DNA of 64,000 bases from Winogradskyella vidalii (GCF_013403955.1 NZ_JABFDG010000001.1:1054001-1118000); one strand, 5' to 3'; shown: positions 44,325 to 54,026, numbered from the stretch's first letter. The notes: generated from the sequence alone by a model not told the origin. A program made the numbers and translations.

Positions 44325-44684
44325 TTACTTACTTTTTTGCAAAATCAAACTTAATTGTTTTCCAAATACAGCAGAAATGCCAGCAGCTAAACCACCAATA
44401 GCGCCTGTAAGCAGCATTAAAATATAAGAACTGCCACCTAAAGGTAAAAGAATAGCGATACGTTTTGCTAAGGTAAAGTCGTTAGCATTACTCAATATAA
44501 AACTATAGGTAAACCATAAGATTAGGATGGCTAAAAATGGTATAAAAAATACAGCTGCTTTTTTTAGAGGAATAAAAAGAGCGGTCGCTGAAGCTGCTGC
44601 CATTATTGACCACCAAGGTAAAACGAATGATAAACCATAGGCTAATAAAAGTGTTACTATAAAATTAATAATATTTTTATTCAT
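44325..44684 (-). CDS. Small membrane protein coupled to the acylase gene
   Basis: A 119-residue product with four hydrophobic segments and few polar residues. No family recognised. Its ATG overlaps the stop codon of the penicillin-acylase-family gene (TAATG), so the two are translationally coupled. It may be a membrane partner or simply share the operon. Confidence 0.75.
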   Translation of the reverse strand: MNKNIINFIVTLLLAYGLSFVLPWWSIMAAASATALFIPLKKAAVFFIPFLAILILWFTYSFILSNANDFTLAKRIAILLPLGGSSYILMLLTGAIGGLAAGISAVFGKQLSLILQKSK

Positions 44685-47095
44685 TATTTAATTGGTGTTA
44701 AGGTTTGTGTACCAATAATAACATCGGTTGCGTTATCATTTTGTAAAAAATTGAGATTGTGATATTTTCCTTCGGCCCAATCGTCTATAAAATTGTCGTA
44801 GTATTTACTCCCTGGGTTACCCGATTGTCCGCCAGGGTAAATGCCTAAAGCGGTAGGAGGTGAGGTCATTTCTACAATCATTCGCCATGACGGCCCCCAA
44901 TTTTCGGACGTTGCATTTACGATATTTTTACCACCGCCAATCGGGATATCAAATCTAGAAAAAGCAGGTAAGCCCTGAAGTAAATGTCCTGCGAAAGTAC
45001 CTTTGTAATTCACCCAATTAAGGCTGCCGTTTTCGGTTTTCCAATTGTTGAGGTCTTCTACGGCTTTGCTAAAGCTAAGATGAAATAAATCTTTTGCTGT
45101 TTCTTGCTTTGGAGTGTCTACAATATCCATAAAGGCATCGTCACCATTATTTTTTAATAAATAAATGGTCTGATAAGTAAAAGGTGAATCTACAGCTGTG
45201 TTTTCAATATCAAATTCATCCCAAACCATATCGTACAACACATCCCACCAGGCTTTCCAAATACTTGGACCGATTTCTTCCATATCATTATTGTACGTCC
45301 ATTTTTTAGCCATCTCAAAAATCGCTTTTTCTTCGGGGGTTAGTGTAGAACTATCCATGGTGTTTAGCATGTAAGGCATTAGTTCTGCGGCTTTAAGATT
45401 GTAGTTGTTATTGTGTAAATCTTTAAAATCTTGAACGCTAAATTTTTCTTTAGACTTAAAAAAATCATTAATCACACGGTTTCTGTAAGTTTCATAACCA
45501 TCATTATAAACAAAATAAGGGTAAGCTTCATCTACGGGCGATTGATTAGCGGAACTTACAAAACCACGTTCTGGATTTTTAGTATGGGCATTAAATTCTT
45601 GCGGAATAAAACTTTGCCAATCGTTTTCTGGTAGACTTCCGTCCATGACAAATTTCCCTTGGCCTTCCCATTTATTAGGAAACTGACCTTGCACCCAAAT
45701 AGCAATATCACCTTCAGTAGAAGCAAATACAAAATTTTGTGCAGGAGCAACCCAGTTTTTTAATGCAGCAACATAGTCATCATAGTTTTTGGCTTTATTC
45801 ATTTCGGTAAAGGTTTTTTGACCATTACCTGGAATATGACCGGTCCAACGCATGGCATAACCCGCCAATGCTTTGTCTGATTTAAAATTTTTGTCATACA
45901 CTACAGGGCCATGATGGGTGTAAAGCACCGAATCTTTATAGGTTGGTTGCCCTTTAATTTTAATCTCCTCCACTCTAACCGAAACATCTTTCCATTGGTT
46001 ATCAAATTTGTACTGGGTACGGTCGTCGTTAAATTCAATTTTATACCAATCAATAACATCTCTTGTGGCATTAGTTTCTCCCCAAGAAATATGTTCATTA
46101 AATCCCGAAATTACAGCTAATGCTCCCGGTAATGTGGCGCCAAAAGCATTATGATCCGGAGTACTCAACTGCATTACAAACCAAATGGAAGGTAGATTGA
46201 GACCTAAATGTGGGTCGTTAGCTAAAATTGCATTTCCAGAAGTTGATTTTTGTTTTGAAACAGCCCAGTTATTACTCCCATAATTAGGGTCTGGTTTATC
46301 TATAGTTTCTGAGATAGAGTCTAAAACGGGTGTGTTAAAAGGATTTTCTGTTTGTGGGACGTCAATAAAACTCCAATCTGTTTCTTTAGGAATAATAGGA
46401 TCTGTTTTATCGAAGAATTCAGGAAATAATAAATCGAAGCGTTCTTGGCCAAATAAACGTAGCGCATTAGTGTTTTCCATGTCTTCATCACCACCAGCCA
46501 ACATTTTGGTCATATACATTAATAGTAAGGCTGTTTTCTTAGGGGTCCAAACTTCAGGTTGGTAGTCGAGCAACTTATATTCAACGGGGTAATCTTTAGG
46601 GGCTAATTGTGAAATATAACTATTTACACCCTCTGCGTAGGCCTCTACTAAAGCCATCACTTCTTTATCTTTAGCCATTTTTTTTAGAGTTTGCTCTGCA
46701 CCATAACCCATGCCTCGCCTACGTTCTTGTTTGTCGTAATCTAAGGCAGCTTCACCAATGATTTCTGATAGGCGACCAGCAGCTGCAAAGGTCTGAAACT
46801 CCATTTGCCAAAGACGATGTTTAGCCGTAATATAGCCTTGTGCTCGATATAAATCCAAATCGTTTTGTGCAAATAAGTGCGGAATTAACTCAGCATCATA
46901 GTGTACGGAGACCTTTTCTTGTAATTCAGGAATCGTGATATTTCCCGAAATGGATTCGTCCGTTTCATTTTGCCAGACACCCGTGTAAGGGTTTAAAAAT
47001 TTTCCGATAGGCGGTATGGAACCAAATTTAGTGTTGAGTGCATAAAACATACCTATCATTAATATGAAAGATAGTGTCAGTTTGAAATACTTCAT
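44684..47095 (-). CDS. Penicillin-acylase-family Ntn hydrolase
   Basis: Large secreted hydrolase of 803 residues. An N-terminal signal or anchor (about 1-22) is followed by the alpha part, then the self-cleavage site before Ser274 in YGSNNWAVS, the expected N-terminal nucleophile of the beta chain. The ILANDPHLGL stretch soon after and the SSANQSP and HNNNYN regions fit the family. The precursor matures into two chains in the periplasm. Natural substrates may be N-acyl compounds such as acyl-homoserine lactones; this is not shown by sequence. Confidence 0.94.
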   Translation of the reverse strand: MKYFKLTLSFILMIGMFYALNTKFGSIPPIGKFLNPYTGVWQNETDESISGNITIPELQEKVSVHYDAELIPHLFAQNDLDLYRAQGYITAKHRLWQMEFQTFAAAGRLSEIIGEAALDYDKQERRRGMGYGAEQTLKKMAKDKEVMALVEAYAEGVNSYISQLAPKDYPVEYKLLDYQPEVWTPKKTALLLMYMTKMLAGGDEDMENTNALRLFGQERFDLLFPEFFDKTDPIIPKETDWSFIDVPQTENPFNTPVLDSISETIDKPDPNYGSNNWAVSKQKSTSGNAILANDPHLGLNLPSIWFVMQLSTPDHNAFGATLPGALAVISGFNEHISWGETNATRDVIDWYKIEFNDDRTQYKFDNQWKDVSVRVEEIKIKGQPTYKDSVLYTHHGPVVYDKNFKSDKALAGYAMRWTGHIPGNGQKTFTEMNKAKNYDDYVAALKNWVAPAQNFVFASTEGDIAIWVQGQFPNKWEGQGKFVMDGSLPENDWQSFIPQEFNAHTKNPERGFVSSANQSPVDEAYPYFVYNDGYETYRNRVINDFFKSKEKFSVQDFKDLHNNNYNLKAAELMPYMLNTMDSSTLTPEEKAIFEMAKKWTYNNDMEEIGPSIWKAWWDVLYDMVWDEFDIENTAVDSPFTYQTIYLLKNNGDDAFMDIVDTPKQETAKDLFHLSFSKAVEDLNNWKTENGSLNWVNYKGTFAGHLLQGLPAFSRFDIPIGGGKNIVNATSENWGPSWRMIVEMTSPPTALGIYPGGQSGNPGSKYYDNFIDDWAEGKYHNLNFLQNDNATDVIIGTQTLTPIK

Positions 47096-47217
47096 GAAAT
47101 AGAATTATAGTCGGACTTAAAAATAGGAAAATATAAACTAAGGTTAGATATGATTCATACGAATTAAATCACACGGCGATACAATGAGTTTGCATAGCGC
47201 TTCATAAAAAAATATCA

Positions 47218-47248
47218 CGCAAATCCGCAAAGTCGCAAAGTCGCAAAG
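47218..47248. repeat. 8-bp-period repeat
   Basis: About four units of CGCAAAGT (the first is CGCAAATC, the last is incomplete) lie between the acylase gene and the DUF721 gene, inside a 218-base spacer that otherwise shows nothing. Confidence 0.6.
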
Positions 47249-47313
47249 AAAAATAAGGCTAGTAACTAAATTTTAATATTTTCTCACTAACCACCAATCA
47301 CTAGCAAAAAAAA

Positions 47314-47634
47314 CTACCGAAGTATTAACTTCTTAACCACTTCTTTTCTAAGTGATTCATTAAGCATTTTTATGATTTTTTCGGTACCGTAGCTTAATTC
47401 TTCACGTAATACACTAGAGCTGAGTTGTACATAGAGTGTTTCGTGTTTTAATTCTATAGCTGTAGTGTAATTATTGACACCATTTCCCATTAAATTTGCC
47501 CAAGCTTCACGCACATCTACCTTGTCTAAACCCGATTGTAAATTGTTGGTTTGGACGAATTCTTTTAAAATATCTTCAATAGGTTGATTGTCGTTCTTTC
47601 GTTTTGCCATAATCATTGCCGCCAAAGCGGTCAT
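47314..47634 (-). CDS. DUF721 (DciA-like) protein
   Basis: A 106-residue DUF721 protein. The pattern VREAWANLMGNGVNNYT, then LYVQLSSSVLREELSYG with a basic end, fits the family. DciA members of this family load the replicative helicase in bacteria lacking DnaC/DnaI; that role here is inferred. It lies in the recF operon, after the lipocalin-like lipoprotein gene with a 9-base gap, a neighbourhood that supports a replication link. Confidence 0.88.
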   Translation of the reverse strand: MTALAAMIMAKRKNDNQPIEDILKEFVQTNNLQSGLDKVDVREAWANLMGNGVNNYTTAIELKHETLYVQLSSSVLREELSYGTEKIIKMLNESLRKEVVKKLILR

Positions 47635-47643
47635 CTTTTTTTA

Positions 47644-48108
47644 TTATTCTAAATCTAATTTTATTGGAACATAGCGTTTATAAAGATACACATTTTCATC
47701 TTCATTAATCACGCGAAGCTGTTCTGAAGTGGCCTCCAATACGGTTTCTTTCCAATTAGCATAAGGCGTCGTATAATACATATTTAATTGGTTGTCTTCA
47801 ATTTTTAATTGAATGTTTTCCGCATCTTCAGACGTAAAATAAGTGTCATTAATTCCTGGTTTTAGTTTTTTTCTATACCCCTTTAAACTATCATTAACAC
47901 TGATGTAGTCTATAGTTTCGTTGAACTTATACTCTTTTTTACTGCCATCTGCCATGGTGACTTCTTGTATTTCCCAATAGCCTTCTAAATGCTGGATATA
48001 GTTTTCTGGGTTTTTAGAGCAGCTAAGAACTAACAGTCCAATAGCAACTATAAGCGTAGATTTCCAACGGAAGAAATTACGGGAAGTTGTTGTGCGTCGT
48101 GCTTTCAT
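47644..48108 (-). CDS. Lipocalin-like lipoprotein
   Basis: A 154-residue protein with a lipoprotein signal (LLVLSCS, Cys30). The mature part starts with EGYWEIQEVTMADG, the GxW-type opening of lipocalin-like domains, and is beta-rich. The start could be later, as about 18 basic residues precede the hydrophobic segment. It sits between recF and the DUF721 gene with gaps of 3 and 9 bases, so it is operonic although its role seems unrelated. Confidence 0.78.
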   Translation of the reverse strand: MKARRTTTSRNFFRWKSTLIVAIGLLVLSCSKNPENYIQHLEGYWEIQEVTMADGSKKEYKFNETIDYISVNDSLKGYRKKLKPGINDTYFTSEDAENIQLKIEDNQLNMYYTTPYANWKETVLEATSEQLRVINEDENVYLYKRYVPIKLDLE

Positions 48109-48111
48109 CTC

Positions 48112-49191
48112 TTAAAGTTTAAAAATTTTATAGGATTGATGGGTTTGCTTTATCACATCTTCAGTACGTTCAGCATGAGTGTCGCTGATGAAAATTTGAC
48201 CAAAGTGCTCATCATCAACCAGATTCATAATCTGTGCCACACGGTTTTCATCTAACTTATCAAAAATATCATCTAAAAGTAATATAGGGGCAACACCACT
48301 TTGCTGTTTTATAAAGTCGAATTGTGCCAACTTTAAGGCTATTAAAAACGATTTTTGTTGCCCTTGACTTCCAAATTTCTTAATTGGAAATTCGTCAATC
48401 AAAAACACCAAGTCATCTTTATGGGTGCCAACGCTTGTGTACTGTAAGCCTTTGTCCTTATTAATGTTTCTGTTTAATAATTCTTTTAATTCCGTATCAA
48501 ACAAATCACTTTTATAAGTAAGGTTGATAGCTTCTTTACTTTGGCTAATGGCTTCGTAGCGCGATTTAAATATAGGGATGAAAGTCTTTAGGAATGCATC
48601 TCGTTTCTTAAAAATTTCACTTCCAAAGGTGTGTAATTGGTCATTGTATATTGCAAGTGTATCGGCATTAAAGGTATTGTTTAATGCAAAATATTTTAAT
48701 AAAGCGTTACGTTGCGCTAATACCTTATTATAACTGATAAGTTCTGTTAGGTAGGTTTTATCACTTTGTGAAATTACACTATCTATAAACTTACGCCGTG
48801 TATCACTACCTTCTATAATTAAATCGCGATCTGCAGGCGAAATTATAACTAAAGGAATAAAGCCAATATGCTCACTGAATTTTTCGTAAGCCTTACTGTT
48901 TCGTTTAATAACCTTTTTTTGTCCACGCTTTAGGGAAACAATAATTTTTTCGTCACGGTCATTTTTAGTGAAATTTCCATCAACAACAAAAAACTCAGCA
49001 TTATGATTAATATTTTGAACAGCGATAGGGTTAAAGTAACTTTTTCCGAAAGCTAAATGGTAAATGGCGTCTAATGCATTTGTTTTTCCGATGCCATTTG
49101 CACCAACAAAACAGTTGATTTTGACGTCGAAATCGAAAACCTGACTTTCAAAATTTTTATAATTAACTAAAGATAGTGTGTTTAGATTCAT
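48112..49191 (-). CDS. recF: DNA replication/repair protein RecF
   Basis: SMC-like ATPase that helps load RecA at gaps. Walker [10 protein letters not shown] at 30-38, the signature region [17 protein letters not shown] near 275-291, and Walker [14 protein letters not shown] near 300-312. Length 359 is normal. It is the first gene of an operon with a lipoprotein and the DUF721 gene. It is not next to dnaA/dnaN here, so this is not an origin marker. Confidence 0.96.
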   Translation of the reverse strand: MNLNTLSLVNYKNFESQVFDFDVKINCFVGANGIGKTNALDAIYHLAFGKSYFNPIAVQNINHNAEFFVVDGNFTKNDRDEKIIVSLKRGQKKVIKRNSKAYEKFSEHIGFIPLVIISPADRDLIIEGSDTRRKFIDSVISQSDKTYLTELISYNKVLAQRNALLKYFALNNTFNADTLAIYNDQLHTFGSEIFKKRDAFLKTFIPIFKSRYEAISQSKEAINLTYKSDLFDTELKELLNRNINKDKGLQYTSVGTHKDDLVFLIDEFPIKKFGSQGQQKSFLIALKLAQFDFIKQQSGVAPILLLDDIFDKLDENRVAQIMNLVDDEHFGQIFISDTHAERTEDVIKQTHQSYKIFKL

Positions 49192-49256
49192 GAAAAGCGA
49201 AAAATTTGCTTGATTTTACTGAAGTAGCAAAGCTTTTAGACTTGTAAATAATTATT

Positions 49257-49264
49257 CAAAAATA
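49257..49264 (-). promoter_or_regulatory. Candidate recF promoter box
   Basis: On the minus strand this reads TATTTTTG, a TAnnTTTG match, 66 bases upstream of the recF start. It is one of two divergent boxes in the recF-TPR spacer. Confidence 0.4.
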
Positions 49265-49310
49265 ACAAATAAATAGGCTTTTAAATCCCAATAAAAATTT
49301 TATTTTTGCG

Positions 49311-49318
49311 CACGCACA
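49311..49318 (+). promoter_or_regulatory. Promoter box of the TPR-ribH operon
   Basis: TATTTTTG fits TAnnTTTG and lies 12 bases upstream of the ATG at 49331, so the leader would be very short. It is followed by CGCACGCAC. Confidence 0.5.
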
Positions 49319-49330
49319 AAATGACAAGTT

Positions 49331-50095
49331 ATGGCAACGTATAAGAAAAGAGGCTACAAACCAAAAACTAAAAAAGAGAAGGAAGAAATTGTTGAAGATG
49401 ATTCAACAACAGCTGAGGTATTTAATTCCTTAGATGAAGGTGCTTCCCGAACTGAAGAATGGGTTGTAAGAAACCAAAAATATATTATTGGTGTCGTTGC
49501 TGCGATAGCTGTAGTAGTTTTAGGTTATTTAGGTTACAATAAAATTGTAGCAGAACCACAGCAAAAAGAGGCAATGAACGAAATGTACATGGCTAAAAAA
49601 TATTTTGATGATGCTGTTAATGGTATATCATCAGACTCACTTTATAGAATGTCTTTAGAAGGTGGTGAAGGAAAGTACGGTATGCTCGATATTATTAATG
49701 AGTATGGCGGAACACCTGCAGCCAATTTGGCTAACTATTATGCTGGTATGGCATATTTAAATCTAAGAGATTACCAAAATGCTGTAACGCATTTAAGCGA
49801 TTTTTCTAGTGATGATAAAATGCTAGACCCTATTGCTAAAGGTGCTATTGGAGATGCTTTTGTTCAATTAGAGCAGCCAGAAGAAGCTTTAGGTTATTAT
49901 GAAAATGCTTTTAAAGCAGATGTAAACGAATTTACAACGCCTCTATATTTAATGAAGGCGGCAAGAATCGCGATTAGTTTAGACCAAAATAGTAAAGCTC
50001 TAGGTTATTTAGAGCGTATTAAAACTGAATTTTCTTCATCTAATGAAGCTGGAGATGCTGATGTTTTAATTGGAAAAGTAGAAGCAAGCTTGTAA
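49331..50095 (+). CDS. TPR protein with one membrane anchor (YfgM-like)
   Basis: Protein of 254 residues: a lysine-rich cytoplasmic head (1-45), one membrane segment (about 51-73), then tetratricopeptide repeats in the periplasm (NLANYYAGMAYLNLRDYQNA, DAFVQLEQPEEALGYYENAF, KALGYLERIKTEF). The layout matches YfgM, a helper of the Sec translocon and periplasmic chaperones; function here is inferred. ribH follows after 3 bases. Confidence 0.88.
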   Translation: MATYKKRGYKPKTKKEKEEIVEDDSTTAEVFNSLDEGASRTEEWVVRNQKYIIGVVAAIAVVVLGYLGYNKIVAEPQQKEAMNEMYMAKKYFDDAVNGISSDSLYRMSLEGGEGKYGMLDIINEYGGTPAANLANYYAGMAYLNLRDYQNAVTHLSDFSSDDKMLDPIAKGAIGDAFVQLEQPEEALGYYENAFKADVNEFTTPLYLMKAARIAISLDQNSKALGYLERIKTEFSSSNEAGDADVLIGKVEASL

Positions 50096-50098
50096 AAT

Positions 50099-50584
50099 AT
50101 GGCAACCGAAAATCATAATTTATCAGAATACGATAAAGCATCAATCCCAAACGCGAAAGACTTTCGGTTTGGGATTGTTGTTTCAGAATGGAATGACACT
50201 ATTACCGAAGGCTTATATAAAGGTGCCAAAGAAGCGCTTTTAGATTGTGGTGCTATAGAGGATCATATTGTACGTTGGAATGTACCTGGTAGTTTTGAGC
50301 TTATTTATGGCTGTAAAAAAATGCAGCAACCTAAAATATTTGATGCTATTATCGCTATAGGTTCTGTAATACAAGGAGAAACAAAACATTTCGATTTTGT
50401 TTGCGAAGGTGTTACACAAGGCATTAAAGATTTAAATATCATCAATGATACACCGGTCATTTTCTGTGTGCTTACAGATAATAATATTCAGCAATCTATT
50501 GACCGCTCTGGTGGTAAACACGGTAATAAAGGGACAGAAGCTGCAGTGGCTGCAATTAAGATGGCTTTTTTAAATAAGCAGTAA
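50099..50584 (+). CDS. ribH: 6,7-dimethyl-8-ribityllumazine synthase
   Basis: Penultimate step of riboflavin synthesis: condenses the ribityl-aminouracil with dihydroxybutanone phosphate. Active-site stretches are VSEWNDTITEGLYKGA, WNVPGSFEL, GSVIQGETKHFDFV (catalytic His97) and IDRSGGKHGNKG. Length 161 is normal for the icosahedral-forming family. No other rib genes and no FMN riboswitch are seen nearby. Confidence 0.97.
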   Translation: MATENHNLSEYDKASIPNAKDFRFGIVVSEWNDTITEGLYKGAKEALLDCGAIEDHIVRWNVPGSFELIYGCKKMQQPKIFDAIIAIGSVIQGETKHFDFVCEGVTQGIKDLNIINDTPVIFCVLTDNNIQQSIDRSGGKHGNKGTEAAVAAIKMAFLNKQ

Positions 50585-50834
50585 GCAGTTGTTTCCATTT
50601 TTATAACCTTTTCAGTTGTACTGTCTTGGTATAATTGACGTTTAATTTTGCCAGTGCCTACAAACTCTGGCATTCTTTTTGTTTATAATTTTAAGGAATC
50701 CTTAAGTGATTTTTCCTTGTATTTTCTTTACTTTTGAGTTTACACGGAATGGATTTGAAATAATCTAACAATTCAAATTAGTGTTCATTTAAAATTCATT
50801 AAGTAGTAGTAATCAAGTTTAATTTAGAGGTTAA

Positions 50835-51050
50835 TTGTTTAAGCAAAGAAAAAATAAACGTTTTACATACAAACCACGCTTTCAGGATTCCGAAGAAACA
50901 AAGTTAAAAGATGGTTTAGAGTCAAAATGGAGTGAAGTTAAAGGCACATCAAAACGTAGTGGGAGCCAATTAAACACTTTAGTGGTTTTAGTTGTGATGT
51001 TATTTTCAATTTTTATTTTGTATTATATTCTCGAAGGCTATATTAAATAA
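50835..51050 (+). CDS. Small tail-anchored protein (twin A)
   Basis: A 71-residue product starting at TTG 50835. The basic head FKQRKNKRFTYKPRF is followed by a polar middle and one C-terminal membrane segment (about 47-68), so it is probably tail-anchored. It shares the KN(K/R)(R/K)(F/Y)xYKPR(F/Y) head with the next gene, 7 bases downstream. Such proteins are often labelled riboflavin synthase subunit beta in flavobacteria, seemingly from position; sequence shows no enzyme. Confidence 0.75.
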   Translation: MFKQRKNKRFTYKPRFQDSEETKLKDGLESKWSEVKGTSKRSGSQLNTLVVLVVMLFSIFILYYILEGYIK

Positions 51051-51057
51051 GGATATT

Positions 51058-51342
51058 ATGGGATTATTGAAAACGAAAAAAAATAGAAAGTATAATTATA
51101 AACCACGTTATTATAAAGGTGAAGGGAGTCCTTATGAGCTTAAACATAAATTTGATGATTATAGAACAACAGTAAATCCTGCCAAAGGATTTAAAGGAAA
51201 ATTAAACGCAGCTTTAGATGATTATAAGCATAATCAGGATGATAATGTTAATAAGCGTGTTTTAATAATCGTAGCAATTTTAGTATTGTTGTTTTTGTTT
51301 ATTATTGGTTTCGACCTTACTATTTTCTTTCCCAAAAACTAA
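51058..51342 (+). CDS. Small tail-anchored protein (twin B)
   Basis: A 94-residue product with the head KTKKNRKYNYKPRYYKGEG, a charged middle (YELKHKFDDYRTTVNP) and one C-terminal membrane segment (about 69-88). It is a paralogue of the preceding small protein. Its stop overlaps the mutL start (TAATG), so it is coupled to mutL. Function is unknown. Confidence 0.82.
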   Translation: MGLLKTKKNRKYNYKPRYYKGEGSPYELKHKFDDYRTTVNPAKGFKGKLNAALDDYKHNQDDNVNKRVLIIVAILVLLFLFIIGFDLTIFFPKN

Positions 51343-53201
51343 TGTCAGATATTATTCAACTTTTACCCGACCATGTTGCCAATCAAATTGCAGCAGGTGA
51401 GGTGGTTCAGCGTCCAGCTTCAGTAGTTAAAGAATTACTAGAAAATGCTATAGATGCCAATGCGACTGAAATAAAACTTATTATTAAAGATGCTGGTAAA
51501 ACGCTAGTTCAAGTTATTGATAACGGCAAGGGGATGAGTGTTACCGATGCCAGACTCAGCTTTGAGCGTCATGCCACTTCAAAAATCCAGGCAGCTGAAG
51601 ATTTATTTCAATTAAATACAAAAGGCTTTAGAGGTGAGGCATTAGCAAGTATTGCTGCAATTGCACATGTGGAGTTAAAAACTAAACAAGGTGAAGACGA
51701 TTTAGGCACAACCATTGTTATAGAAGGCAGTGAGGTGAAATCTCAAGAAGTTACCGTAACACCAACAGGAACATCCGTTTCGGTGAAGCATTTGTTTTTT
51801 AATATTCCCGCGCGACGAAATTTCTTAAAATCAGATACCGTAGAATTGCGTCATATCACAGATGAGTTTCATCGTGTTGCTTTAGCGCATCCCAATATTG
51901 GTTTTTCCTTTTATCATAATGGTAGTGATTTGTTTAATGTGCCACAAGAGAACTACAGACAGCGTGTTGTTCATATTTTTGGGACAAAGACTAACGAGAA
52001 ATTAGTACCTGTTGAAGAAGAAACAGAGGTTTTAAAAATTTCAGGATTTGTAGGTAAGCCTACATTTTCTAAAAAAACAAAATCGGAACAGTTCTTTTTT
52101 GTCAATCAACGTTTTATAAAAAGTCCTTATCTAAACCATGCTATAAAATCGGCTTTTGAAGGCTTGTTGAAGGATGGATATCATCCGAGTTATTTTCTAA
52201 ATCTTACGGTGGATCCAAAATCCATAGATATTAATATTCACCCAACAAAAACAGAGATTAAATTTGATGATGAGCATACACTTTATGCCATATTGCGTTC
52301 AGCTGTAAAACATAGTTTAGGACAATTTAATATTGCTCCAGTTTTAGATTTTGAACACCAGAGTAGTTTAAATACACCTTACAATTACAAAGATAAATCT
52401 GCAGCGACTCCAGCCATTGAAGTGGATCGGAATTATAATCCATTTTCAGATGATTCTGCAGGGAAACCACAGTCTGTAAGTCGTAATACAGGATTTAAAT
52501 CTGAACCTGCAGCATCTTGGGAAAGTTTGTATGTGGGCTTAGAGTCTAAGGGAAATACTGCTCAGTCTGATTTTAGTGAAGTTACTTTTGAAAGTGATTC
52601 TAAAAATGAATCCATATTTAGTGATTCATCTATAGAAACAAAAAAATCAACCTTTCAACTACAACAAAAATATATCGTTAGTACTTTAAAATCGGGGATG
52701 TTAATTATAGATCAAAATAAAGCGCATCAACGGGTTCTGTATGAAAATTTTTTAAAGCATATTACAGTTAAAGAAGCCACAAGTCAGCAATTATTATTTC
52801 CTTTGCAGTTACATTTTACACCTAACGAGACTAAAATTATTGAGGATTTAAAAACCGATTTAGAACATACCGGATTTGTGTTTTCAGAATTAAATACAAA
52901 AGAAATTATTATAACAGGAGTTCCTGTAGGTGTTCCAGAAAGTGAAGTGTCTATTATTTTAGAGCAACTGATTAGTGATGTAGAAAATGATTTGCCAGAA
53001 ACTAATTTTAGTGCTGCCGACTTATTAGCTAAATCAATGGCTAAGAGTTTAGCGATTAAAAACGGGCAATCCTTAAGCAGTACAGAACAAGAACACATGG
53101 TAAACAGTTTGTTTGCATGTAAAGAACCCAATGTATCACCGACCAATAGACCCACATTTATTACGATGGCAGTTGATGATATTGAAAAAAAATTTATGTA
53201 A
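51342..53201 (+). CDS. mutL: DNA mismatch repair protein MutL
   Basis: GHKL ATPase of mismatch repair. The N-terminal domain (1-330) shows ELLENAIDANAT, DNGKGM, HATSKI and TKGFRGEALASI. A linker of about 100 residues rich in Ser and Asn follows, then the C-terminal dimerisation domain. The endonuclease motif of nicking MutL proteins, DQHAxxExxxxE, reads DQNKAHQRVLYE at 457-468: His becomes Asn and the first Glu becomes Gln. The CPHGRP motif is also absent. It may therefore lack nicking activity. The start overlaps the previous stop, and rhomboid genes follow after 3 bases. Confidence 0.95.
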   Translation: MSDIIQLLPDHVANQIAAGEVVQRPASVVKELLENAIDANATEIKLIIKDAGKTLVQVIDNGKGMSVTDARLSFERHATSKIQAAEDLFQLNTKGFRGEALASIAAIAHVELKTKQGEDDLGTTIVIEGSEVKSQEVTVTPTGTSVSVKHLFFNIPARRNFLKSDTVELRHITDEFHRVALAHPNIGFSFYHNGSDLFNVPQENYRQRVVHIFGTKTNEKLVPVEEETEVLKISGFVGKPTFSKKTKSEQFFFVNQRFIKSPYLNHAIKSAFEGLLKDGYHPSYFLNLTVDPKSIDINIHPTKTEIKFDDEHTLYAILRSAVKHSLGQFNIAPVLDFEHQSSLNTPYNYKDKSAATPAIEVDRNYNPFSDDSAGKPQSVSRNTGFKSEPAASWESLYVGLESKGNTAQSDFSEVTFESDSKNESIFSDSSIETKKSTFQLQQKYIVSTLKSGMLIIDQNKAHQRVLYENFLKHITVKEATSQQLLFPLQLHFTPNETKIIEDLKTDLEHTGFVFSELNTKEIIITGVPVGVPESEVSIILEQLISDVENDLPETNFSAADLLAKSMAKSLAIKNGQSLSSTEQEHMVNSLFACKEPNVSPTNRPTFITMAVDDIEKKFM

Positions 53202-53204
53202 CCT

Positions 53205-54026
53205 ATGAGATTTAGTATAACAGATGGCGTAAAACATTTATTAATTATAAATGTTGTGATGTTCATTGGAACCGTAACTTTAGGCGATGGCGAATTGTTT
53301 AATCGGTTATTTACAATGTATTTTCCAACAAACGATTTGTTTCAACCTTGGCAAGTGGTAACACATATGTTTATGCACGGAAGTCCTGCACACTTGTTAT
53401 TTAACATGTTTGCCCTTTGGATGTTTGGGACACCTGTTGAACAGCGCTTAGGCACCAAAAAGTTTCTATTTGTATATTTTTCGGCTGGTTTTGGAGCCTT
53501 GTTATTTCAGTTAGGGTATTATGCGGTCGATTATTTTTCAGCGATGCAAGTTATAGCTGATTTAAATATAGATAGTGATCTTTTACATCGTATTATGAAT
53601 ATTGATGCGTCTTCAGGTGATTATATTCAAGGTGAAATTCTTCATCAGAGAATGATACCTTTATTAAATGAGGCTAACTTTACGTCAACCATTTCTAATG
53701 ATAGTTTTAAAGCTTTATTTGATTTGAATGTTTTAAACCGAAGTGCCATGGTTGGAGCATCAGGTTGTATAATGGGAATATTAGCAGCTTTTGGAATGAT
53801 GAATCCTAATGCTGAATTAATGATGATTTTCTTACCAATTCCAATTAAAGCAAAGTATTTTATTCCTGGAATTATTTTATTAGATGTTATCTCAGCTGTC
53901 ACCGGAACATCCTTCTTTAGTCCAAGTAATACCGCATATATGGCGCATGTTGGCGGTGCTGTTATTGGTTTTTTAATTATGTGGTATTGGAAAAAAAATG
54001 ATATGAATAAATACCGCTGGAATTAA
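53205..54026 (+). CDS. Rhomboid-family intramembrane serine protease (1)
   Basis: Six-helix membrane protease of 273 residues. The catalytic pair is Ser186 in VGASGCIMG and His248 in MAHVGGAVIG, and the HGSPAHLLFNMFAL motif in helix 2 provides the oxyanion site. An insertion of about 60 residues (roughly 100-170) between helices 3 and 4 is longer than in the GlpG core. It follows mutL by 3 bases and precedes the second rhomboid gene by 1 base, so all three are co-transcribed. Confidence 0.95.
   Translation: MRFSITDGVKHLLIINVVMFIGTVTLGDGELFNRLFTMYFPTNDLFQPWQVVTHMFMHGSPAHLLFNMFALWMFGTPVEQRLGTKKFLFVYFSAGFGALLFQLGYYAVDYFSAMQVIADLNIDSDLLHRIMNIDASSGDYIQGEILHQRMIPLLNEANFTSTISNDSFKALFDLNVLNRSAMVGASGCIMGILAAFGMMNPNAELMMIFLPIPIKAKYFIPGIILLDVISAVTGTSFFSPSNTAYMAHVGGAVIGFLIMWYWKKNDMNKYRWN

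Noticed and set aside
47096-47313. Possible tRNA or small RNA in the acylase-DUF721 spacer
   Set aside because: No cloverleaf elements; the only structure is an 8-bp-period repeat.
50585-50834. Possible riboswitch or ncRNA between ribH and the twin small proteins
   Set aside because: I could not build a convincing conserved fold; FMN riboswitches would sit upstream of rib genes, not after ribH.
52784-53266. Minus-strand frame of 160 codons over the end of mutL
   Set aside because: Opposite conserved mutL and rhomboid coding sequence, with low-complexity hydrophobic content and no motif.
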